NCBI GenBank assembly: GCA_029977305.1
Contig: JAPOLF010000093.1
Coordinates: forward strand, 1-7,711
DNA length: 7,711 bases
Source of the DNA: a bacterium
GTDB taxonomy: Bacteria > Chloroflexota > Chloroflexia > Thermomicrobiales > UBA6265
Direction: 5' to 3'
Under the pieces are notes generated by a model. That model did no database searches and was not told where the DNA came from. It worked only from the letters and a program-made list of their open reading frames with translations. Below, one piece after another: positions 1 to 7,400 of the stretch. How positions within the stretch are numbered: position 1 is the stretch's first letter; every line of letters starts with the position of its first letter. A program made the position numbers and the translations under genes.

Positions 1-16
1 CACCTCAGGGGGTCGC

Positions 17-1534
17 ATGTCCCGATCGCTCACCCGTATTCGCTCCTGTGGCCGCCATCTCAGAACGGGATTGATCGCCGTGCTCGCGATGACCTTGGCG
101 GTTGCTCCCAGTGCCTCTGGTCAGGAGTCTACCGCCGACTTCGACCTGCAGGCTGCCCGCTCCATTGCGATGACCCCATCCTGGCTCTCGTCCGACCATC
201 CAACCACGGATGCAATCCCTGAGATCACCATCGACGTCGCCATTGCGAATCGCCCAGAGGCACCGGAAACGGTGGATCTTTCTGGCACGATGTCGCTCGG
301 GCGGCTTCCGGAGTTGGCACTGCTCACGGGGCGACTACCCCTCCGCCTTTACCCCAACGCAATCCAGTACGGTGCCGCGGACATGGCGGTGACGTCCATC
401 CAGGTCGATGGTCGCGAAGTTGCGCCCGTCACCGATGACGATCCGACTACCATATGGATCCCAGTCCAGTCCGATACCTCAACCGTCTCTCTGACCTTCA
501 CTGCGACGGTCTCCCCGCGTTCGACGGCGAGTTTCGGCATCTTCAGTGCCGCTCCGGATGGCTCGAGCATGTTGCTCGGGCATTGGTATCCGATGCCGGT
601 GCCGGTGCTGGATGACGAGTGGGTGCTTTACCCGATCTCGGAGATCGGCGACCCGACCTTAGCAGCGTTTGCTGACTACGAGGTCACCATCGATGCTCCG
701 GCCGCGTTGACGGTCGTTGCCACTGGCACCCGCACGCCATCCGGACCCTCGGACCCTTTGACCTTCGTCTCCGGCCCGGTCCGTGAAGTGGTGCTCTCCT
801 TGGGCGAGGGCTGGGTCCCGCTCAGTCAAGATGTCGGCGAAACACAAATCACGGTGTGGCAATCAGCTGCGACCGCAGCGGGCGCTCCGGCGGTGCTCGA
901 CGCGGCTGCTGCGGCACTCGCGATCTACAACGATGCCTTCGGAGCCTATCCGTACCGCGAGCTTGATATCATCCCATATGAGCTTCACGGAGCTTCGGGT
1001 ATGGAGTTTCCCGGGTTGATTGTGCTCAGCCCCTCGTATTGGACGACCCCGCTCACCCCGTTTGCAGAATCCGTGGTTGCGCATGAGGTGGCGCACCAGT
1101 GGTGGTACGGCCTGGTGGCCAACGATCAATACGTCGCGGCATTCCTCGACGAAGGCATCTCGCAAATGGTCGGAACCCAGTTCTATTTCGAGGAGCGCTA
1201 CGGCACTGAGCGCGGCGATGCGATGTTTGATTCGCAGGCAGGGTCGTTGTTCCGGACCTCAGGTGGGCTCAACGCGATTCGCTCCCCCGGTTTGCCGATC
1301 GAAGACTACGCGACGATGGAGGAGTACTTCATCTCGGTCTATGCGGGCGGGGGCATGGCCTTCCACGAGCTTGAGGACACGATCGGCAGGGAGGCCTTCG
1401 CCAACGGGCTCCGCTCGCTGGTCACCGATGCGGCGTTCAGCCTCGTGACCGAGGACCAATTCCGCATCGCGTGGGAAGATTCCTGCGGCTGCGATCTCAC
1501 GACGTTCTGGGCAACCTGGTTCGGCTCGTCCTAG
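17..1534 (+). CDS. Secreted M1-like zinc metallopeptidase (gluzincin)
   Basis: 505-residue protein. Seen: the basic N-terminus and hydrophobic stretch at about residues 16-32, followed by SASG-Q, look like a Sec signal peptide cleaved near residue 35; there is no lipobox. A beta-rich region follows (about 40-280), then a peptidase core with H356-E-V-A-H360 and E379 (HEXXH-x18-E, the gluzincin zinc ligands), a GMEFPG segment at 328-333 where classical M1 enzymes have GAMEN, and Y442 in SVYAGGG at the place of the M1 catalytic tyrosine. Known: M1 enzymes remove N-terminal residues using one zinc ion. The protein ends soon after the core (DLTTFWATWF), so it lacks the large C-terminal helical domain of longer M1 enzymes. 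Replacement of the GAMEN Asn leaves substrate preference open. ATG 17 is preceded by AGGGGG at 7-12. Inferred: it acts outside the membrane on peptides. The only mature-region cysteines are C490 and C492. Its stop overlaps that of the convergent regulator gene. Confidence 0.88.
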   Translation: MSRSLTRIRSCGRHLRTGLIAVLAMTLAVAPSASGQESTADFDLQAARSIAMTPSWLSSDHPTTDAIPEITIDVAIANRPEAPETVDLSGTMSLGRLPELALLTGRLPLRLYPNAIQYGAADMAVTSIQVDGREVAPVTDDDPTTIWIPVQSDTSTVSLTFTATVSPRSTASFGIFSAAPDGSSMLLGHWYPMPVPVLDDEWVLYPISEIGDPTLAAFADYEVTIDAPAALTVVATGTRTPSGPSDPLTFVSGPVREVVLSLGEGWVPLSQDVGETQITVWQSAATAAGAPAVLDAAAAALAIYNDAFGAYPYRELDIIPYELHGASGMEFPGLIVLSPSYWTTPLTPFAESVVAHEVAHQWWYGLVANDQYVAAFLDEGISQMVGTQFYFEERYGTERGDAMFDSQAGSLFRTSGGLNAIRSPGLPIEDYATMEEYFISVYAGGGMAFHELEDTIGREAFANGLRSLVTDAAFSLVTEDQFRIAWEDSCGCDLTTFWATWFGSS

Positions 1535-2976
1535 TCTGTGGTCCGCAGGCGCCGTGCGATGAGCGCCAGGTGCAATGCCAGACGACCCTCGGGCGATCCG
1601 GGGTCACTCCCAGTGAGATCAGCGATCTTACGCAAGCGATACGACAACGTATTGCGATGAATCCCGAGACGCTCGGCAGTCTCACTCTGCGCTCCGCCGC
1701 ACTCGACGTAGACCTCGAGCGTCGCGGCCAGGACGCCACGTCGATCCTCCCCGGGCAAATCACCCAGCACGGCTGTGACGAATTCCTGGAGTGCAGGATC
1801 ATCGCGGAGTCGCAGCAACAGGCCGCGGACTCCGAGCGCGAGCGGGTCATCGTAAACAGCGACTTGCGTCCCACGCGCGACCTTGGCGCGCTCCAAGGCG
1901 TCACTAGCCTGCTGGGCCGCCGCAGGAAGATCAGAAGGCCCAGTGATTTCCCCTGAAAGGCCGACAACACTCGATCGCACGGCGTTGTCGCCCGCGAGGA
2001 GCTTCAGCACGGCGCTTGAGCTCGGGCGAGGTTCGGCCATCTCGACAAGATAGGCCTGACCAGCCTGCACCTCACCAGCATGCGTCGTAACACCAATCCG
2101 CGAGAGATTCCTCGCGAAATCCCCTGCTCCGCGCGCCCCTGCGACGACGGCCACCCGGTACCTTGCCTCGGGCATGAGCCCGAGTCGTGCCTGCGCCGCC
2201 CGCCGATCATCCGCGCTGAGCGAGCGGTCGTCACGCAACAGGCGATTCAGCAGTGCCATGCGGGCGGAGCCGCGTGGGCGATCCGCCTCGGCGCGATCGA
2301 GCATCACGTTGATGCCGGTGGCCAAACGCTCAACTGCCATCCGCGCGATCGCACGATGGCGTCGATCGCGCAACTGGAGGTACAGCACCGAGCCATCGAC
2401 CACATCGTGCGAAAACGCTGCCTGCGTGTCGACCGCCACACCCACCTGATGCCGCTGCTGACCGCTGCGATCGACCAGCAGGACATCAAAACCAAATCGT
2501 TGCGCAACAAGATCGAGGAGCCGGGCCGGTGTCGGCGTGCCGCGCAACTGCTCGGTGATGATGTCGGTGATTTCGCCGCCCGCGCGATAGAGCAATGACC
2601 GCAGGTCGGCCAACGAGCGGTTGAGCTCGTCGGCGGTGGATTCGACGGTGGCATCACTCGTGAACATCACCAACGGCACGGCCGCCGAAAACTCCGGCAA
2701 GGCGCCTCCTGCAGGCAATCCGATCGCCGCCACTCCGGCCCGGACCAACTCATCGGACATGCGGGGGAGCTCGTCAGCGACAACCTCGATGACCGCTGGG
2801 CTCACCAAGACGATCTCGCCTCCGCGCATCACCGGCAGCATCGGTGGACTGGATCGTGCAGCCACCACCCATGACACGTCCGCGGCCGAGGGCGCAGTGA
2901 CCGAGTCGATGAGCGTCAACCGCGCGTCCCAAGCAGCGAAATCTTGAATGGTGATGTCAGCAACCTGCTGCGACAC
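1531..2976 (-). CDS. PucR-family transcriptional regulator
   Basis: 481 residues from the GTG at 2976. Seen: residues 1 to about 115 begin VSQQVADITIQDF and resemble the PucR N-terminal domain. The middle (about 120-270) holds helical and sensor-like sequence such as LLYRAGGEITDIITEQL and FDVLLVDRSG. A CdaR/GGDEF_2-like domain follows, with VVGLSGEITGPSDLPAAAQQA as its typical block. The C-terminus (about 415-478) is an HTH_30 domain: QSETAERLGIHRNTLSYRL and then RLALHLALIARRL. Known: such proteins bind DNA through the C-terminal HTH and often control purine catabolism or nutrient transport. Start choice: the frame stays open to an ATG at 3108, but that start would overlap the divergent gene at 3094 and its 44 extra residues do not look like PucR sequence. 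GTG 2976 has a G-rich GGTGGGGGC 5 nt upstream. Inferred: it may regulate the divergent transporter gene and itself; the ligand is unknown. Confidence 0.87.
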   Translation of the reverse strand: MSQQVADITIQDFAAWDARLTLIDSVTAPSAADVSWVVAARSSPPMLPVMRGGEIVLVSPAVIEVVADELPRMSDELVRAGVAAIGLPAGGALPEFSAAVPLVMFTSDATVESTADELNRSLADLRSLLYRAGGEITDIITEQLRGTPTPARLLDLVAQRFGFDVLLVDRSGQQRHQVGVAVDTQAAFSHDVVDGSVLYLQLRDRRHRAIARMAVERLATGINVMLDRAEADRPRGSARMALLNRLLRDDRSLSADDRRAAQARLGLMPEARYRVAVVAGARGAGDFARNLSRIGVTTHAGEVQAGQAYLVEMAEPRPSSSAVLKLLAGDNAVRSSVVGLSGEITGPSDLPAAAQQASDALERAKVARGTQVAVYDDPLALGVRGLLLRLRDDPALQEFVTAVLGDLPGEDRRGVLAATLEVYVECGGAQSETAERLGIHRNTLSYRLRKIADLTGSDPGSPEGRLALHLALIARRLRTTD

Positions 2977-3015
2977 GAGATGCCCCCACCTTCCGTCGGG
3001 AGGAGATGTCGATGA

Positions 3016-3027
3016 CCGCTCACGCGG
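3016..3027. repeat. Short inverted repeat in the divergent gap (possible operator half-sites)
   Basis: CCGC-TCAC-GCGG is a perfect 4-bp inverted repeat with a 4-base spacer, 9 bases upstream of the candidate extended -10. It sits between the divergent PucR-type and transporter genes, where an operator would be expected. It is short enough to occur by chance in GC-rich DNA. Confidence 0.2.
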
Positions 3028-3035
3028 ACCTGTGT

Positions 3036-3044
3036 TGGTAGTAT
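3036..3044 (+). promoter_or_regulatory. Candidate extended -10 promoter for the transporter gene
   Basis: TGG followed by TAGTAT has the form of an extended -10 element (TGN-TATAAT-like), about 50 bases before the ATG at 3094. No convincing -35 lies 16-18 bases upstream, so this is only a candidate. It is the best promoter-like match in the 117-base divergent gap; I saw no clear matching promoter on the minus strand for the PucR-type gene. Confidence 0.3.
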
Positions 3045-3093
3045 TGCGGGAAAGCGTGAATTCCACCCACCCGCAGGGATAGAGCAACGCCCG

Positions 3094-3960
3094 ATGTCGA
3101 CCGTGCAACCTGAAGCAGCCAGCGCAACCGAAGCAATCGCGCGTGGAGCGGCAGGGCGTCCCTGGCTGCTGATCAGCGTGTCACTGGTCGGACTCGCAGC
3201 CTTTTTCTATCCGATGGTGCTCCCCGCCCTTTTGCCATTCACGGACGGAACGACGCCCCGCACGACCGAGGCGCCATTCCTGATCGCGATCGTCGCGCTC
3301 GGATGTGTCATCGCGTTGATGCTTGAGGTCTCCCGCGCCGATCATCGGCACCAGTTCGGCTCCGCACGCACGGTGGCGCTGCTCGGGGCGTTGGTGGCGA
3401 TGGATGCCGCCCTCCGATTCGTCCCCAGCATCGCGGGGGCCAGCCTGATTTTCGGATTGATCATCTTGGTGGGCGCGGTCTTTGGGCCACGTTTTGGGTT
3501 CCTGATGGGAGCCATGACGCTGCTCCTTTCTGCGGCGCTCACGGGTGGGATCGGTCCGTGGTTGCCCTTCCAGATGCTCGGGGCCGGCTGGGTGGGACTG
3601 GGCGCTGGCCTGGTGGGGGCACCGTTTCACCCCACTCGGAAAGCACTGCTGCCGCTCGCCATTTATGCCGCGATCTGTGGGTTTGCTTACGGGGCCCTGT
3701 TGAATCTTTACGACTGGCCGTTTCTCTCCCCGGGAAGCACCGCCATGCCGGGACTCGCCTGGGCGCCCGGGCTGGGCCTCACCGAGACGGTCCGACGGTA
3801 CATCGCCTTCTACCTGACGACGTCATTGGGCCACGATGCTGCTCGGGCGGCCGCGAATGTCGTGCTGGTGCTCGTGCTGGGCCCTGCCGTGATCCGGCTG
3901 CTGCGCCGACACGCCTTGCATGCCACTTGGTCACCGCTCGTAGGCCCCTCGTCTCAGTAA
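3094..3960 (+). CDS. ECF transporter S component, probably for cobalamin (CbrT-like)
   Basis: 288-residue polytopic membrane protein. Seen: hydrophobic segments at about 24-47, 60-79, 91-110, 115-131, 134-150, 160-175, 184-206 and 236-270, joined by short loops, with an RRH-type basic C-terminus. The block LTGGIGPWLPFQMLGAGWVGLGAG (149-172) and the NLYDWPF segment (204-210) match what I recall of S components of energy-coupling factor importers in high-GC Gram-positives. Known: S components bind a vitamin or metal and dock on an EcfT-EcfA-EcfA' energizing module. The cobalamin assignment is inferred from general resemblance to CbrT-type proteins and from the B12-dependent reductase next door, so treat the substrate as tentative. 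No EcfT or ATPase gene lies in the window, so it would depend on a module encoded elsewhere. ATG 3094 has a weak, distant SD-like AGGGAT at 3075-3080. The nearest other use for the gene would be a general vitamin or precursor S component. Confidence 0.75.
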   Translation: MSTVQPEAASATEAIARGAAGRPWLLISVSLVGLAAFFYPMVLPALLPFTDGTTPRTTEAPFLIAIVALGCVIALMLEVSRADHRHQFGSARTVALLGALVAMDAALRFVPSIAGASLIFGLIILVGAVFGPRFGFLMGAMTLLLSAALTGGIGPWLPFQMLGAGWVGLGAGLVGAPFHPTRKALLPLAIYAAICGFAYGALLNLYDWPFLSPGSTAMPGLAWAPGLGLTETVRRYIAFYLTTSLGHDAARAAANVVLVLVLGPAVIRLLRRHALHATWSPLVGPSSQ

Positions 3961-4090
3961 GCGTCAAGAGAATGTTATGCCGGTCGTACGTACATGCTCA
4001 TTATTCAATGGTTATCCGCACTTGATGCCTAAAAATTCCGGTCATGGGGACCTTCACCGAATAGCCTAAGGTTTGACCTGATGGCACCAC
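3961..4090. other. Gene-free stretch after the transporter gene, no clear terminator
   Basis: This part of the intergenic region is visibly richer in A and T than its surroundings and holds no credible ORF. It contains an 8-base palindrome GTACGTAC (3986-3993) and a small 4-bp hairpin (GGTC 4040-4043 with GACC 4049-4052), neither followed by a T-run. I see no standard intrinsic terminator for the upstream gene. A TTGACC at 4073-4078 resembles a -35 hexamer but lacks a well-spaced -10. Confidence 0.5.
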
Positions 4091-4118
4091 TTGTATCTCG
4101 CGCGGCCCCGGGTATACT
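4091..4118 (+). promoter_or_regulatory. Sigma-70-type promoter of nrdJ
   Basis: TTGTAT (4091-4096), a 16-base spacer and TATACT (4113-4118) form a good housekeeping-type promoter, the best in the window. Transcription would start at about 4124-4126, giving nrdJ a leader of roughly 290 nt. It suggests that nrdJ is transcribed independently of the upstream transporter gene. Confidence 0.65.
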
Positions 4119-4129
4119 ACATCTTGCGT
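4114..4129. promoter_or_regulatory. Candidate NrdR box overlapping the nrdJ -10
   Basis: ATACTACATCTTGCGT matches the NrdR-box consensus as I recall it, ACACWATATATWGTGT, at 12 of 16 positions, including the outer core C, T, A and T, T, G. It covers the -10 and the probable start site, where a repressor would block transcription. Known: NrdR is a zinc-finger/ATP-cone repressor of ribonucleotide reductase genes and usually binds two boxes about three helical turns apart. A much weaker second match lies at 4144-4159 (8 of 16, 30 bases downstream). Confidence 0.45.
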
Positions 4130-4200
4130 GGTTACGGTTCGGATGCCTACAGCGTGGGTGTTCGTACTAGGCCTCCTGGTCACCACGCGATCGGCCACCA

Positions 4201-4225
4201 CGATGCCGTCCCGCACTGGGCATCG
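4201..4225 (+). other. Leader hairpin A
   Basis: CGATGCC (4201-4207) pairs perfectly with GGCATCG (4219-4225) around an 11-base loop. The right arm GGCATC can also pair with the GATGCC copies at 4142-4147 and 4314-4319. Confidence 0.45.
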
Positions 4226-4228
4226 GTG

Positions 4229-4263
4229 AGGCACCTCGCTCGACCCGCATCGGCGAGGTGCTT
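4229..4263 (+). other. Leader hairpin B (strongest stem)
   Basis: GCACCTCGC (4231-4239) pairs perfectly with GCGAGGTGC (4253-4261), and one G-U and one A-U pair extend it outward to 4229/4263. The loop is 13 nt. There is no U-run after the stem, so it is not a standard terminator. This is the most stable local stem in the leader. Confidence 0.55.
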
Positions 4264-4268
4264 GCCGT

Positions 4269-4286
4269 CCTCAGGGGTGACTGAGG
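4269..4286 (+). other. Leader hairpin C, competes with an anti-SD segment
   Basis: CCTCAG (4269-4274) pairs with CTGAGG (4281-4286) around a 6-base loop. The left arm overlaps GTCCTC (4267-4272), which is complementary to the nrdJ ribosome-binding site, so formation of this hairpin would keep that segment away from the SD. Confidence 0.4.
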
Positions 4287-4300
4287 CTCGGGGTGCTGAT

Positions 4301-4323
4301 CCATGGCATTGGGGATGCCACGG
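4301..4323 (+). other. Leader hairpin D
   Basis: TGGCAT (4304-4309) pairs with ATGCCA (4315-4320) around a TGGGG loop. After one A-C mismatch, two more C-G pairs extend it to 4301/4323. Its left arm lies in CCATGGC, which can instead pair with GCCATGG at 4384-4390 near the start codon. Confidence 0.4.
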
Positions 4324-4339
4324 GAGGCACGGGATTCCA

Positions 4340-4356
4340 GAACCAGGGGTGGGTTC
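4340..4356 (+). other. Leader hairpin E
   Basis: GAACC (4340-4344) pairs with GGTTC (4352-4356) around a 7-base loop. The stem is short and is supported only as one of a run of closely spaced hairpins. Confidence 0.25.
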
Positions 4357-4401
4357 ACGGTGGTGTCATCGATGGTGAGGGACGCCATGGCTTCGCGACG
4401 A

Positions 4402-4407
4402 AGAGGA
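4402..4407 (+). promoter_or_regulatory. Ribosome-binding site of nrdJ
   Basis: AGAGGA lies 9 bases before the ATG at 4417 and fixes this as the start of nrdJ. It overlaps GAGGAC (4403-4408), complementary to GTCCTC at 4267-4272 in the leader, so its access could be controlled by RNA folding. Confidence 0.7.
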
Positions 4408-4416
4408 CAGTCAGGG

Positions 4417-7400
4417 ATGAGCGATTTGCACGGCGAGCATTTGAACGAAGGCGGGCTTCGGATTCCCCGGGTCTTCACCCGGGTCTCCCCGGACCCCTAT
4501 TCCTCGGTGGAATGGACCACCCGGACCTCCCGCATCACCAACCCGGACGGGACGGTGGTGTTCGAGATGGCGGACGCCGAGGTCCCGGCGGATTGGTCAC
4601 AAGTGGCCGCCGACATCATGGTCTCCAAGTACTTCCGCAAGGCTGGTGTGCCGCAAGTGACCGAGGACGGTGTCCCGGTTCTTGACGACGACGGCAATCA
4701 GGTGCTCGGCCCGGAGCGGTCGGCCCGTCAAGTGATCCACCGCCTCGCCGGGTGCTGGAAGCACTGGGGCGAGGAGCACGGGTACTTCGCCTCGAAATCC
4801 GACGCCACCGCCTTCTACGATGAACTCGCCTACATGCTCGTGAATCAGATGGCGGCACCGAACTCCCCCCAGTGGTTCAACACCGGGCTTGCCTGGGCGT
4901 ATGGAATCACCGGACCGGCGCAGGGCCACTTCTACGTCGATCCTGAGGATGGCGAGATGCGGTCGAGCACGGACGCCTACACGCGCCCGCAGCCGCATGC
5001 GTGCTTCATCCAGTCGGTGAATGACTCCTTGGTCGAAGAGGGCGGGCTGATGGACCTCTGGGTCCGTGAGGCGCGCATCTTCAAGTACGGGTCGGGCACC
5101 GGTACGAACTTCTCGAACATCCGCGGCGAGGGCGAGTCCCTCTCCGGTGGTGGCACCTCCTCAGGCTTGATGAGCTTCCTGCGCGTGGGTGACCGCGCCG
5201 CCGGGGCGATCAAGAGCGGTGGCACCACGCGCCGCGCCGCCAAGATGGTGATCGTCGACATCGACCACCCGGACGTCGAGAAGTTCATCGACTGGAAGGT
5301 GGAGGAAGAGCGGAAGGTCGCCGCCCTGATCGCCGCCGGGTACTCCAGCGACTACAACGGCGAGGCCTACGCCACCGTCTCTGGTCAGAACTCCAACAAC
5401 TCGGTCCGCGTCAGCAATGCCTTCATCGAGGCGGTCGAGCGCGGCGACGATTGGCATCTTCGCTGGCGGACTGATCCCAACCGGATCAGCAAGACGGTGC
5501 CCGCCCAGGCGCTGTGGCAGCGGATCGCCGATGCTGCATGGCAGTGCGCCGATCCCGGCATCCAGTTCGACACCACCATCAACGAGTGGCACACCTGCCC
5601 CGAGTCGGGTCGCATCAACGGCAGCAACCCCTGCTCGGAATACATGTTCCTCGACAACTCCGCCTGCAACCTCGCATCGCTCAACCTGATCAAGTTCATC
5701 GACACCGAGACCGGCGAGTTCGACGTCGAGGCGTTCCGCCACGCGGTCCGCATCTGGACCATCGTGCTCGAGATCTCGGTGCTGATGGCCCAGTTCCCGA
5801 GCGAGGAGATTGCGCGCATCTCGCACGATTTCCGCACGCTCGGTCTCGGCTATGCCAACCTCGGCACGGTGCTGATGCTCCTTGGCCTGCCGTACGACTC
5901 CGACAAGGCGCGTGCCTACTCCGGAGCCGTCACTGCCCTGATGACCGGTGAGAGCTACGCCACCTCGGCCGAACTCTCCCGCCACCTTGGGCCGTTCCTC
6001 GGCTACGCGCTCAACGCACCAGACATGCTCCGGGGGATCCGCAACCACCGACGAGCCGCCTACGCCGCGCGCCCAGAGGAGTACGAAGGACTCTCCGTGT
6101 TGCCGGTGGCCATCGATGCCGAGCTCGCGCCGGCCCCGATTCTGAAAGCCGCGCGCGCCTCGTGGGACCTCGCGTTGGCGATGGGCGAGCGCTACGGTTT
6201 CCGCAATGCGCAGACCACCCTCCTCGCCCCAACCGGCACGATCGGCCTGCTGATGGATTGCGACACCACCGGTGTCGAGCCGGACTTCGCCTTGGTCAAG
6301 TTCAAGAAGTTGGCCGGTGGCGGGTACTTCAAGATCGTCAACCAGAGCGTCGATCCCGCTCTCCGCAACCTCGGCTACACCAGCGAGCAGCGGCAGGACA
6401 TCATCCGCTACGTGCTCGGCACCATGACGCTGGACGGCGCTCCGGGCATAAATCGCGCCACGTTGCGGGAGCGCGGCTTCACCGATGCCGACCTCGACCG
6501 CATCGACCAGTCGTTGCCGGGCACCTTCGAGTTGCCGTTCGCCTTCAGCGCGTGGGCTCTTGGTGAGGACGTCATCGGCCGCCTCGGTCTCGACATGGAA
6601 ACTGCCACCAAGCCGGGCTTCGATGTGCTCACCGCCATCGGCTTCAGCAAGGAGCAGATCGCCACTGCCAATGAGTACATCTGCGGCACGATGACGATCG
6701 AGGGTGCGCCGCACATCAAGGAGGAGCACCTCCCGGTCTTCGACTGCGCGAACAAGTGCGGCAAGAACGGGCGGCGGTTCATCCATCACCTCGGGCACAT
6801 CAAGATGATGGGGGCTGCCCAGAGCTTCCTCTCCGGGGCGATCTCGAAGACCATCAACATGCCCAACGAGGCGACGGTTGACGAGGTAAAGGACGCCTAC
6901 GCCGAGAGTTGGCGTTTCGGTGTCAAGGCGATGGCGCTCTACCGCGACGGGTCGAAGCTGAGCCAACCGCTCTCCACCAAGAGCAGCAGCGACACCAGCG
7001 AGACCGCAGCGGCCGTCTCCGAGGAAGAAGTGCAGTTGCGCATCGACGACGCGGTCGCCGCGGCCCAGAAGCGTTGGGAGCACGAGCACACCACCTACCC
7101 GCTCGTGGTCGCCGCCGCTGGCGACGCCTCGCACCCCTCGCGCAAGCGCCTGCCGGCCAAGCGCAGCGGATTCACGCAAGAGGCGCGGGTCGCCGGGAAC
7201 AAAGTCTTCCTTCGCACCGGTGAGTACGCCGATGGCTCGCTCGGCGAGATCTTCATCGACATGCACAAGGAGGGCGCGGCCTTCCGCTCGATGATCAACT
7301 GCTTTGCCATCGCTGTGTCGAAGGGCCTGCAGTACGGCGTGCCGCTGGAGGAGTTCGTCGACGCCTTCACCTTCACCCGCTTCGAGCCGCAGGGCATGGT

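Larger units (their letters stand above)
4125..4416 (+). promoter_or_regulatory. Long structured 5' leader of nrdJ, possible RNA regulatory element
   Basis: Gene-free leader of about 290 nt between the predicted start site and the nrdJ ATG. It carries five consecutive local hairpins (listed separately) and alternative partners. GATGCC occurs at 4142-4147, 4202-4207 and 4314-4319, and GGCATC at 4219-4224 can pair with any of them. CCATGGC (4301-4307) can pair with GCCATGG (4384-4390). GTCCTC (4267-4272) is complementary to GAGGAC in the nrdJ ribosome-binding site (4403-4408). I looked for cobalamin-riboswitch signatures on the plus strand, chiefly the B12 box, and did not find them. No hairpin is followed by a T-run, so control of translation is more plausible than simple termination. 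Confidence 0.4.

Noticed and set aside
2080..2598. 172-codon plus-strand frame inside the PucR-type gene
   Set aside because: Shadow of the minus-strand gene, which has clear domain content throughout; the plus frame shows no motif or ribosome-binding site.
2977..3108. N-terminal extension of the PucR-type gene to ATG 3108
   Set aside because: It would overlap the divergent transporter start, and the added 44 residues do not resemble the family N-terminus, which begins properly at VSQQVADITIQDF.
4168..4186. Partial match to the B12 box (CCAGGAGGCCT) on the minus strand
   Set aside because: It is on the strand opposite to nrdJ and the transporter gene, no minus-strand gene lies downstream of it, and the other conserved cobalamin-riboswitch blocks are absent.
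4229..4263. Hairpin B as an intrinsic terminator
   Set aside because: The stem is strong but is followed by TGCCGTCC rather than a T-run, and it lies inside the likely nrdJ leader.
4091..4378. 95-codon plus-strand frame in the intergenic region, ending in a Trp- and His-rich stretch from a GTG at 4277
   Set aside because: Its ATG overlaps the promoter -35 to -10 region and it has no ribosome-binding site. The Trp-rich tail was considered as a leader peptide, but no link to Trp codons makes sense for nrdJ and the GTG has only a poor SD.
4167..4478. 103-codon minus-strand frame across the nrdJ leader and start
   Set aside because: Overlaps the nrdJ coding start, has no recognizable domain or promoter, and its composition looks like antisense of GC-rich DNA.
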